Below, in pieces: positions 43,812 to 55,653 of a DNA stretch of 64,000 nt (within the stretch, counting starts at the first letter, position 1; every line of letters starts with the position of its first letter). This DNA comes from Boswellia sacra (taxonomy: Eukaryota > Streptophyta > Magnoliopsida > Sapindales > Burseraceae). The DNA is taken from NCBI GenBank assembly GCA_013180625.2, contig SNVD02002644.1:779001-843000 (forward strand), in the 5' to 3' direction. The position numbers and the translations under genes were made by a program. The notes beneath the pieces are model-generated. The model was not told the origin of the DNA and made no database searches. It saw only the letters and a list, made by a program, of their open reading frames with translations.

Positions 43812-45055
43812 AACTCACTATGCTTTGTATATAGTCTAATGTATGGTAGTTATGTTTTTGCGTGACATGTTCAGCCTCTAGCTGTACATTTAGTCAGCGC
43901 TTGTTTGTTCTGATGAATTCGAACCAGTTGCTAATTTTTGTTGAGATACTTTGTTCACAAAAAATGCCATTTTGTGAAAATTTGTGTGGTTTTCTGGTTG
44001 ATTCTACTGTTACGGTTGATAGATACTGCTTTTTTCAATTTTTGTGTTCTGACGTTGTCGTTACTACAAGCTGGTATTGCAGTGTGACAAGTGATGCAGT
44101 ACTAGTTTTTTGCCACTTTGTAATGTAAGGGATGCAAAAAGCTGGAACATAAATTAGGAGATGTTTCATAACATTATGATTGAAGTGCTCTTGCGAGTTG
44201 TGTACCGTTGCTCTTGTATAGGAGGTTAAACTTGTAGGAAAACTGGAAATAGGCGATGGTCTGTTTCTTGGGTTTGATAAAACTTTTAAGCTAGCTATTA
44301 GAATCTAGGGTGTAAGACATGAATTATCATGAGTTCATGTTGTCGTGCAATTTTGTGCTTTCTTGTGATTGAGGGCTTTAAGCGAGCTTTGGTAGAAAGT
44401 CTGCTGTTTTGTTGTTATGCAGAACACCTCAAAGAAGTACTAACGCACAAATAAGCTTGATTTGAGGTGGATTTTTTGGTGAAGAGTAGGCAGAATAATA
44501 GACGTTCACGGTCCTGAGTGAAATGTAAAAAGCCACGCGGACCCTTTGGTTTGTGTGTTCCTTTCACTATTCTAATTGGAAAAACGAAGTATTAGACGGC
44601 AAACCTATCTGAATGCCAGTGGTCTTGTACATTATAACAAAGCATTGCGACATTGGCAGGGACTTCAGCATCTCGATGTCAAATTTTAAGAAAAGAGTCG
44701 AATGATAAGGGGCAGTGAGAGCATTCATTGTATGGTAATATTACAAATTTAATAAATCAATCTAATTTCGTGCTAGTAACAAACTCATAAAAGCCCAACA
44801 CTTGTCACTATAATTATGGTATGCAAATATGCACTGAAATCTTCCATTACAAACGAAGTTTCAAATTGAGGACAAAATCTAACCAAAATACATTTTTTGA
44901 GGAAAGCTTACACTAAAATGCCTGCAGACTGGTGCTACCACTGTATAATTGTGCTATTATTCATTGCTGTTTGAAAACAATGATATAAAAAATAAAAAAG
45001 AAATGGGAATATAAGGTAACTAATCTACATTCCAGGCCTTAGGAATGTTTCTGCA
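43812..45055. other. POLD4 3' region and convergent spacer
   Basis: The first few hundred bases are probably the POLD4 3' untranslated region. The end near 45055 should be the 3' untranslated region of the convergent transporter gene. No other coding segment is supported. Confidence 0.5.
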
Positions 45056-45059
45056 AAGT

Positions 45060-47475
45060 CTAGTCCTCCTTCCTCCTGGTTTTAGATTTCATATCATCAG
45101 GTATTAAAGATGACCAGAAAATTGGCAAGACTGTGCATACTGCCTGTATCAGCAGGGCAAGTGGCAACCCAGAAAAATCATTGCCTGTGACCCCAGTGCA
45201 TGACCCAAGTGCAACACCAAGATATCCGCTAACTATGAGGGCAAGGGCTATAGCAGACATGACAAATGCCATTACAGATCCTTCACATCCAGGTGGACAG
45301 AGTTGCGCCATTATAACAGTGAATGGAAGAACCTTAAAAAATAACATAACCTCTAACAGGCCTGAGAAAATCACAACATAGACAGAGTCTGATAGCCCCA
45401 TCTCACGATAAATTCCGTTCACAAACAATACATCCGAAATCATGAAAATTGCCATCATTGCTTGGATGCCTGAAATCAGGCTCCTAGGAGAGACTGACTT
45501 TAAGTAACGATTATAAATAGCACCCCATAAAAGCAGTGCTGCCTGCCCAAATACCTTAGAGATCCCCAATACTGATGAGGACAACTTCAAATACTGTGTT
45601 TGGTAAAAGAACATCGTTCCAGTCAGTGCTGGAGATATGGCATAAGAAGCTGCAAGCCATGCCACTGGGAAGGCAATCTCAGGTTTTCGTAAAGCTGCTG
45701 CGAGCTCTGAAAGTTGTTTCTTGATCCCAACATCTGATGGACTTTTGGGGAGGTTAAGAGAGCTTTCACGAACAACAATGGTCATGAAAAATTGGAGAGC
45801 GACTAGGAGACCGAAAAAGAGGAACATTAACTGGGGGGAGAATCTAGTGATGCCAATACCACCTAGGAGGTTTCCAAGGGCTCCACCAGCAGCGGATGCC
45901 ATAAAAACAAATGACTGGAGTTCACCAGAAGGAGATGATTTCGAGTTTTTAGATGAGGTAGTGGGTTCTTTTCCCTTCTCTGCAACAATGGCATCATTTG
46001 CAACTTCAGAAATTGAAGCACCAAGGTTACTGAGGAGGAGATATAGGGACATGGTGACGATAGAGATGCTTGATTGTGAAAGAATTGCAATAGCTAACCA
46101 TGAGACTGCTTGCAAGAAAGCTGAGATAAAGAGTGAAGAAATAATTAGCAGAATAATTTAAATTTAAACAACTTTGAGGAAATTCAACTGAAGACAATGC
46201 AACTTCATGAGATATGGAAGAAATCTATTCTAAAGAAAACAATCTTATTTTCACGCCAGACATAATATTGATCTAGATTAAGAGAAGGAAAAAAAAAAAA
46301 AAGAAGATTAAAGAAAGACAGTCATCAAGAATGGCATGATGATTACACATATGAATATGATAAGCTTCAGTTAGGTTGGTCTTTAAAGATTTCATGGTAC
46401 ATACCAAGCAGCATACTCAAATTTTACAACACCACATTAAGATTTTACACCATGTTTCCACATAATAATTTGACACATTCTCATTCGCCATTAAGAATTA
46501 AACACAGCGACAGGCTTGCATCTGTGCATGCACATCTACTTATGTGCTAAAACTATTCAAGTTCCATATCCAAGTGAGGACCATAAGTCTTGCTTCACTT
46601 GAAATACTCTTTAAAGGCGGATATTATTTTCCAACAAAATCTTAAAGGGTAGCAGGATGATTCAAAATTAAACATATCTGCATTTGAAAAACTAGTTCAC
46701 AATTTAATGCATTTCACTTCTTTAGCTCAACCACCAAAAGGGAAAAAAGAAAAAAAAAACTTTAAATAAAGAACTAAAGTGAATTATAGCTTTTTGCACT
46801 TTGCCTTTGGTCCTAAATTCTCTAAACAATGTAAAGCAAACAAACCAACCTTGAAGACATGATTCCACTTCAAATTAATTATGTTTTCGAACTAATAAAT
46901 AAATAAATAAATATAAATATATATTCCACAATTAATTAAACATTTCTCTTAATTAAAAATGAATAATGGATAAGTAATTATTATATATTAACATTTCTTT
47001 AAAAAAACAGCTAATGCCCCCTTTGATAAGCTAGAGCTTCTAAAATAAGTCATTTTGTAGTAATCACTTTCAGAACTAGCCACCAAACACTTCTATCATC
47101 GCAGAATTATAAAAATAAGCAATTGTTCAAGAATCTTAAAAAAAGCCAAACGAGGCCTTAATCACAGAATCATGTCACAGAGAGAGAGAGAGGCATTATC
47201 GTACCGCCGATGGCGATGTACGGGACACGGTGCTGGCCGGAGATGTAGACAGCGTCAGAAACGACGCCGTAGAGGGGCTTACCGATCATGGGGAGATTGG
47301 CGGAGTTTTGCAAAAGCTGGAGAGTGGAGGGGTCCACATTGAGAGTGTCTTTTAAGAAAAAGTTAACGGCCATCCATGGAAAACATCTGAATCCCTGCAC
47401 CCAGAAACCAAATCCGAGTAAGTTCCGGGTCAGGGTCCAACTCCGATCCGATGACGACGTTGTCATGGCGACCAT
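45060..47475 (-). CDS. Folate-biopterin transporter family membrane protein
   Basis: Two exons, 47475-47205 and 46120-45060, joined GGCG|GTACGA...TCTCAG|CTTTC in phase, give 443 residues. The first exon holds the family signature KPLYGVVSDAVYI and RVPYIAIGG. Exon 2 contains LLLSNLGASISEVANDAIVAE and about ten hydrophobic segments, for a total near twelve, as in BT1-type major-facilitator carriers of folates/pterins. Plant members sit in plastid or other membranes; no clear transit peptide is seen. The start at 47475 is the first ATG in frame; an in-frame ATG at 47466 is also possible. G-box-like CACGTG cores occur at about 47479-47484 and 47610-47616. Substrate is inferred from family only. 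Confidence 0.9.
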
Positions 47476-47529
47476 GCGCACGTGAAGCCCAGCGAATTGG
47501 ATTGAAAATTGAAGAAGAAGGAGTGTGTT

Positions 47530-49400
47530 GTCCTGTGCCGAGATTTTGGGTTTTAAAAACTTAAAAGGTGGCCAGGCAGCCAGCTTGGTTAGCGGTGATT
47601 TATGAACACGTGGCTCTCATTTATTTTTCTTTTAATATTTGATTTATGTTTGTTTGTCTGGCTTGTCGTGTATAATACCATTTACACCCCTATGTTTAAA
47701 AAATATCACTCTTCCCCTCTAAAATTTACCGAAAAATAAACTTAATGATTCTACTTCATACAGACAGAGAGGCTCTGAAAAGAGAATCAAGGATCCCATA
47801 ACCCATTTAACTTTTTCAAACTTTAAGAAAAGAAAGATTGGGAAGTAGCAACCTTGCTTACTAAAGAAGCTTGCAGAAAGAAACAAAGAAGTTTGCAGAA
47901 AGCGGAAGAAAAGTATTAAAAGATGTGATTTGTGAATAAAGAGGTGAGGTCAGCTACTCGACACGTGTGATTCTGCCGGTGGTTTTAAATGTTTACAGTG
48001 GCACACTTTCAAGGCGCCACATCAAACCTCAGTTTATTTGTTTGTTAGGAAACTGAATGACAGTTAGGCCCTCAACTTGCTCTTTCTCGTTAAATAACGG
48101 TACTGTTTAACCCAACCGGATATTAGAATTCCAAAAGTACCCTCCCTCGTAAAATTATGAAAATAATAACTTGGTCGACGTCATGGACGTCCCTTGTAGT
48201 TTTACAAACATGCATTTGTAACCCCCGATTATAAAGTATATAAATTACAACGATAATTAATTTATAAAAGAAGTTAAAAAGAAATTCAAAATTACTTTGA
48301 CATTTGATAAACCAAAATTTTTAAGTTGACGTGCCTTTCAAAAGCTGCAAATAATAGACGTAATTCTACGAGTTATTTACTGCATAATAATCTAATTATA
48401 CTACTTTTATTTCATAAATTGTAATATTAAACACATTTAATGAATGCTAAAATTCTGAAAAAATATGTTAAATGATATATATATATAAAGTCAAATATGT
48501 TAAATGGTTTACATCAAATAAGTCATTATTTAAAGATTTAAATAAAGAAAAAATTGTATTGGATGATGACCAAATTATCCACGATCACACCAGAACACTT
48601 GTCAGTTACCCTAAAGAGTGTTAAGTAAACTGCAAGCATCAAGTCATCTTTTTACCTGTCTAATAAAATTAGATTAAAAGCAATAATGAAAAAATAATAA
48701 GAATAATAATAAAAACATACAAGTAGGTTCACATGTCAGTAACAGTATCATCAAATTATTATTATTAATTTTTTCAATTTTACTTTTTGATATGAATACC
48801 AGGACAACAATAAACTCATAATATTGAAAAGCAGACTAGTAAGTTTGTAACATATGCAAATTCTAAACAATTAGCTTATCAACTATAAAAAAGGGTAATC
48901 AACATCCCTCTATAATTGTAAACGCTTCCACAGCAATAAACCATTCAGGTAACGACCTTCACAATATAAATAACATCGCCACAAAATTAACAAAGCAAAT
49001 CAACTTCAATGAGTATACGTAAAGAGATCCCATCTCCTCCTATACTTGCACTGGTTTTATCGACCACTAAACATAACAATATAATTTGAGATGAAAATTT
49101 GGTTCTAGATAATATTCAGAAACTGGTGAGTCAAATTTCATTATTTATGGAGAGAACAACCACATATATATTTAAGAAGCTCGCTATAATGCTTCCTTTT
49201 ATATGATTTCAATGGTCAAACTGTTAAAACAACCAAATTAAAGACTGTAACAACTAACAATGATAGCAAGACCCCCTATCTCATTAATGGGAAAAGCAGA
49301 ACTAAAAATTTGACTAAGAATTTCATTTGCTCATCTAGTGTATAAATTAATAATTAAAAAAAAAAATACAATTGACAAAATTACACAAAAACCTGTCAAG
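47530..49400. other. Spacer between transporter and uS5m genes
   Basis: This includes the transporter's probable promoter (to about 48000) and the 3' flank of the uS5m gene. AT-rich, with no further coding sequence seen. Confidence 0.5.
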
Positions 49401-49408
49401 CACAACTA

Positions 49409-52400
49409 TCATAGCAGGTACTTCTCCACTACAGTCCGGCCAAACTTGTCTTGCACATCCTTTGGAGTTTCAATCTGCAAAATGCAAAAACGAATTTTAG
49501 CAAGTGGAAAGAAATATGATCCATCTATCATATGAGAATACCAGGCAACTTACAGCATTAAGAGCTTTGAATAAAGCCTTAACAGTGTTATGAGGATTCC
49601 TTGAACCAACAACCTATAAAGAGAATTATGGTTATAATGACTAAGATTGTGAGAACTACCAAAGTAAAACCATTTCCAGTTAGGCTGTCTTATTACCTTA
49701 GATTTGACATTTTTGAAGCCAGCTAAATGCAAAATTGTTTGGACTGTTCTTCCTGCTTTCATGCCTGTTGTAGTTGGTGCAGGCCATAAATACACCTACA
49801 ACAATAGACAAATTTGAAACAACAAGAAATATTTACACACACATATATAAGCAATAGAGTGAAAAAAGTGAAACATTCAACTCGACAAGAGGGTCAGAGA
49901 GAGAGAAACCACAAGATGTTTAAAAACCTTAGTTTTCTTGTATGATGTCTGTATCGCATGTGCAATTGTATGATCCTCATGTCGGTCTACATAGTGGAGA
50001 TTCTGAAAGCATTTCTCATATGCCTGTTCATTGTTAAATGAAGTTAATAATGATAGACAAGCACATCATGCCGCTCGAGCATTAAAGAAAGAAAAATATT
50101 CCAAAATATCTTCAAAGCAGAACCACCAAGCATCCACACTCGTCTTTGTCATGAGACAACTAAAAAAATTCTTTAGTTAAGTTCAAACTCTATATATATA
50201 AGTGAAGAAGAAAATTGAAAAAGGCAAAACTGCTCTCAAAATTTACTTCTTGCATTTTTGTATGAGGATGACTAAGATGGTGAGAGGGCAGTCAAGAAAC
50301 GATAATTTTATATACCTAACTGATATGTTAACTCTTTACCACTCTGTATTACCAACAGTACTATCAACAACGAACTCCTAGAACGCACCAATGTATGTTT
50401 CTGAGGATATCCTACCATCTAAGGTGCATATTCCATTCAACATTGCTACTGCACTTCATGCCTTTTCTTTTCCTTGCATCTTAGCATGGCAATAAACTCT
50501 AAGTAGGACAAGAGAAACTGAGCCTTATTAATATCTAATAACTTCATTACCACTTTAACAGGTATATTCGATTGGTACAGTCAAATTTTAAAATTGTACC
50601 CTGTGGCTAAAAGGGTTATTATAATACAATTTCATGCATCAATGATCCACGACCAAAAGTACATAAGCAGATAGGACTCTGCTAATAACCATAATCAGAC
50701 CAAGGAATAGGAAACTTTAAACAACCACCAACTTACCTTCTGAAGAGCAATAGGGATTGCAGGGCCTTTGGCTTTTGCAAAACCAATAACACCATGATAG
50801 TTGCCACAAGCTAACATGGCAGTGTATTTGACCACTTGCCCCCCCTACAGCACAAAAGATTAAAAATTCAACAAAAACTATATAAATATTATTCTATAAT
50901 CCAAGATAAAAAAAGAGGTATTTACCTTTGTAACCTTACAAGTTCTATTCACATCTATCAATTTAACATCAAATCCCTGCCATTATTTAACAAAGAGGAT
51001 AAGTTAATATACACAATGTAAGGCTAATCAAAAGTAGAAAATCATGCAAAATAAAAAGTAACTTGAGCAGCTATATCTGCTAGAGTAGAGTGCTGAAGCA
51101 GAACACAGCCTTTACATGGAGAACAATTTTGTTAAGCCTGACAAGAGGAAAAGTAACAAACTACTTGAAAACGAGGAAAACCTGCATAAATTTTCAAGGA
51201 CTAGGAAGCTACTGCACACAATGCACAATATCAGTCTTATTTTCCAGTTAAAAATAAAAGCCTGATTACAAATACCTTAACTCACAATATATTCTGTCCT
51301 CTAATTTTTTCCCAAATCAAATTCATAAACGGATGCCATCAGAAACAACACAAGTAGACCGGTAGAATACAGCAGAGAATAACTAATGATAAAAGAAACG
51401 TTTAAAACACAATGAATCAGTCCCATCCATGAAAAAGAAAATAGAAACAAATGTAGTCAATTGCCATCTGCAATCCAAACTTATGAACGCCTCCGCAATC
51501 CAAACTTATGAACGCCATGATATTGCATAGAAGAAATGGAATTTGCTAGAACATATTCTCACCAGCAACACAACTATATAATATTGCTGGCCATTAGGAA
51601 AGAACTTTGTAAAATAAAAAGAACTTTCAAGGAAAAAATAGTCTGTACAGCCTCCTAAAATAATTAAAAGAAAAAAACCCCCTACCAGAATAATCATCAG
51701 TTAATTGAGGTTTAAAGATGCCAAAAATAGGGTCGAAGTGGAGAAATGAAGCCCAAAACTTCAACCATCTATTCAATAAGCCAATATAATCATGAAGGTC
51801 TTATTTTAGTTTGATTTCTATTTTCTTCATGGCAATTCACAAACATAAGTCAGAAAAATTAACAAGCATCTAAAGAAAATACAAAAAAAAAAAAAATTTA
51901 TTGTCTTGTGCAGTCTCGAAATTTCTCAGAGTTGCATGCTCACTACACCGTGCAACCACGAAAAAGTTCATCATTAATGTTGACAAATTATATGTCCTAT
52001 AATTACGATTCTACCACCCCAAGTTTCCATATTCTGAATTGAAGCTAATCTGAATGAAAATATATAAGCTTCTAAATTCTGTTATATCTCTTAACTTGGC
52101 CTCAAAAGAAAAAAGCTAAAAATTGAACTAAATAAAATATATCCCCAGGTGGAATCAGAATTTTCTTGAAAATTATCTAGTCGAAGGGTCTCTATAAACT
52201 TCTCTGTTTCCTTATATCTAGAAAAGTCCCAACCTTTCTTACAGTTGCACCAAGTTCTTGAACTCTGATCGTTCCCTATCCATACATTAATACATCAAGC
52301 AATTCCAAAGACTATGCTTTTCTTCTTTCAGAAATATTTTAAACAAATAATCTGCAGGTTTTCCCAAGACTTAACATAATAATCATCAATCGATTAATTA

Positions 52401-54522
52401 ATCATAATTTAAAAAAAAAAAAAATTAGGAGATTCCAAGTCAAAATTACATTTTTATTGATTTACATAACTTCTATCAAAACCTTGGAAAAAGTATCTTC
52501 AGTTCTAGAATAAGAAATGGACCATATCTATTCAGTTGACTTAGAATGAACTGCATAATGTTCAAGAAATTTCAATCTGAATTCCAATAATCCAAAACTT
52601 GGCTTTAAACCTGTCTCCGAAATAGTAAAACTAAAGTAAAAACATTGCAAATCCAATTGTTGAACAGTGTTCTCCTATACCATAATTCATTTATATTTCC
52701 TCTTTTACCTTATGCACTCACCTTTTATGTTTACCTTTTCTAATTTTCTCTTAGGTACATTATGTTTGCTATTCATTAATGGGTCATTTTAATGTGTCCT
52801 AAGAGCACACAAAAAGAAGTTAAAAAAGTAAGAAAATAAATGTCACCTTAGCTAAGAAATTTAAATGTATTTAAGTAACAAAACTTTATTTAAATTGTAA
52901 GATCACTTTTAATGCTTATTATTCTAAACTTCTTAGTATATGCTCTTAGCCTTAGGGTAAACATTGAGATAACCCCTCATTAGTTAGCAAAATAATTTCT
53001 CAGTCCATATTGAAGGTCTGACGTACAATTTAATCATACAAATAAATGAATCAAACACCAGAGAGAGAAATTGCCAACTTAACATTTTCTCATACACTGT
53101 TCAATGCTACAACCAAATGGCAAATCCAATTCTTGTTGCTAGAAAAGATGAAGGAAAAGATCAAGAAAACATATGAAAAGCGACAATTAGCAATGTGTGC
53201 TCAATGATTGCATGGTTCGCATAAAGAATTAATGTATTGAACTAATCCTTGGCCCTAAGTAAGAATAGTACACTGGGGGAAGATTAAGGAACTTACTTTT
53301 CTGTAAAGAGGTCTCCTTTTCTTCTCTGTCAAAGAATTTCTCTCCTCTGCAAGATCTCTAATCTCCTCCTCCAGAAGCTTTCCTTTCTTTCCAAATGTAT
53401 GATCCAACTCAGATAGCTTCTCTTCAAGTTTCTTGTCTATAGCATTGAGCTGCTCTAACAGTATATCATCCCTCTCTTTCATATCATCAAACTCCTCTAC
53501 CTCATCATCATCAATCCCCCCTTGTATCATTCGCTTCTCTTGTTCAAATCCAGCATTTTCAAGGACATCAACCTCGGGTCCAACCTGCTCATGGCGTATG
53601 ACTCCATAATTGGCAGGATTATTCGGATCATAAGCTTCCTTCCACTCCACTGATCTCATAGCTCTATTAAGCTTTTGCTGAAGGATGAACTTATCCTTAC
53701 CTTCCGCAACTTTCAGCCGATTCATCAACTCACCAATGACCCTGTACTCAGGGCGAAGTGCAAAATGCTTCTGCTCAAACTTGTCAATCTTGTTCATCCA
53801 CTTGAACGCATCATCTAGATTGTCTGTCAATATAAAAATAAAAATAAAACTCATCTCCAATAAATTGATAAATTACTAACTAACAAAAGAGCAACACGTT
53901 CATTAACCTAGAATATATCAAACATAACAAGATTCCAACTTTGAGAAAAACTGAAAAAATAATAAATTAATTCTCAAATAAAATAAATTCACTATCAAAC
54001 ATAAACCACATTTATACCAGCTTCAACGAAGCTGTTGAGCAGCTCTTTATGCTTTCTAAACTTCTTCTCGAACACTTCGAATCGTTTCCTCACAGCATCT
54101 CTAGAGAACCTCTCATCATCTTCATCGCTATCGGAATCCGTGGGCTCTTCGTATACGTGCAAGTCCCCAGTCTCCTTCAGCTTCTCCCTGTCAAGCTTCT
54201 CTATCAATGGCATGACACCCATGTAATCCTCCTCATCTTCTTCGTCAATGTCTTTCGTATCCAATCCCGCTTTCTGTCTAGCCTCTCTCTCCCTCTGCTT
54301 CTCGTGCTCCACCTCGGCGAGGAGTTCGTGGACTGCTCGGGCAGACACAGGGCCAGTGGAGAAATAACGGGTGTTTGTCAAAAACGAGGGTTTTGGTGTT
54401 CGGTTAGAGGAAAAGTGAGAGAAAGTGGAAATTTTCCGGGAAAATGAGAGTGGGGGTTTGGGTTTGGTGGGGTTTTGGAAGAGGAGACGGGACCAGGAAA
54501 ATAGTTTGGATTTGGTGGTCAT
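49409..54522 (-). CDS. Mitochondrial ribosomal protein uS5 (S5 family)
   Basis: Eight exons fit with GT/AG borders and correct phase: 54522-54018, 53823-53297, 50976-50926, 50844-50737, 50023-49928, 49795-49697, 49613-49554 and 49474-49409. They encode 503 residues. Residues 1-55 are rich in Ser, Arg and Lys with few acids, a mitochondrial presequence. Then comes an acidic, coiled-coil-like extension up to about residue 344 (EEEDYMG, DSDSDEDDE), special to plant mitochondrial S5. The S5 fold follows: GFDVKLIDVNRTCKVTK, GGQVVKYTAMLACGNYHGVI, GFAKAKGPAIP, then the C-terminal AGFKNVKSK and VGSRNPHNTVKALFKAL. It is part of the small mitoribosomal subunit near the mRNA entry. Intron 2 is about 2.3 kb. 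Confidence 0.93.
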
Positions 54523-54687
54523 TGTTATGAGTGATGGATGCTATTCATTCATTTGAAACTTGGAAACATTTAGGAATAGGAAGGGAAAGAAAATGAGCGA
54601 GAAACGGTAAGAAATTCAGTGAGAAAGTTTGGAAGGGGGCGAGTAGGGTTTTGCTAATTCTTCATGGAGGCCCTTCTGAGCGTGCTG

Positions 54688-54710
54688 AAAGCCCAAAATG
54701 TTTGGGCTTT
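54688..54710. promoter_or_regulatory. Palindromic site II element upstream of uS5m
   Basis: AAAGCCCA and TGGGCTTT form a palindrome around AAATGTT, 166-188 bp upstream of the uS5m start codon. TGGGCT/C site II motifs are known in plant genes for mitochondrial and ribosomal proteins. Confidence 0.6.
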
Positions 54711-54719
54711 GGATCGGGT

Positions 54720-55600
54720 CCTCTGTAATTATTTGGATTTTATCCGATCCGAATTTGACTCTTTTTCAATTGAGGCAGTGCTAAATTCACAACCACTCCA
54801 AACAATAAATCTATACTCAATAGACAGTAAAATAAAAACAAAATTAAAATTAATAAATTTTTAATAAATTAAATTATGCCAATATCTAATTACTTTGTAC
54901 TAAATTGCTGGTTAGATGACTTTGTATAAGTTTGTATAAGTTTGTTACATATCTATCTAGAATTATCCTTTTAATCAAGAAAAAAATTAAGAAAATAAAT
55001 CAAATTAAGAGCTTTTTAATGAATAACTCCCTTCTTAAAAATCTGCAAATTATGAATCTATTCGATAAATGTATTAGATAATATTTAACAGTATCTAATA
55101 ATGTTCGATAAATATAATACTCGATAGAAAAACATGAAATATAAATTTTTGAGGATATAATTATTTTTATAATACATTCTTAAACTTAGGATATTTTTGA
55201 ATTTTTTCCTTTCTTTAACCTCATCTTTTAAGGGTTTTATTTATTAAATAATATTAACCTTATAAATTTTGATGCACAAACTCTCACTTTGATATCATAA
55301 ATACATCAAATAAACTCATTTAATATTAAATCGACTCATTTAATTTAATAAGAGCTACGGTATAAAATAAATGAGTAACACAATATGATATGACGAGTTT
55401 GCCTACATGAATTTATTTATATAGATTCTAAAATATCATTACTCTTATTTATTTATTTGCCGGGGGGAATTCGTGCACCCCCGCTAGATCACGAAAGCAA
55501 CGGTGTAACCCCCACTTTTCCAATGGAAACGTATTGGGAGCTGCCAGAGTTGCTTTTCGGTTTCGGTTCTTCCACTGAAACTACGAGTAGAGGCTACTGA
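54720..55600. other. Divergent spacer between uS5m and the PPR gene
   Basis: The uS5m and PPR genes are transcribed away from each other, so both promoters lie here. AT-rich apart from a short GC-richer patch at 55460-55530 (GCCGGGGGGAATTCG). No additional coding sequence is seen. Confidence 0.5.
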
Positions 55601-55653
55601 GAGTCGGGTGAAAGAAGAGACAGTTTTAAGCAAGCAAACTTTGGACTGGTGTT

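Noticed and set aside
43862..44128. 88-codon ORF downstream of POLD4
   Set aside because: It lies in the probable 3' untranslated region and has no start context, domain or splice support.
45133..46161. Plus-strand ORFs of 82 and 146 codons
   Set aside because: They lie antisense to the folate-biopterin transporter exon 2 and are reading-frame shadows of it.
54049..54447. 132-codon plus-strand ORF
   Set aside because: Antisense shadow of uS5m exon 1.
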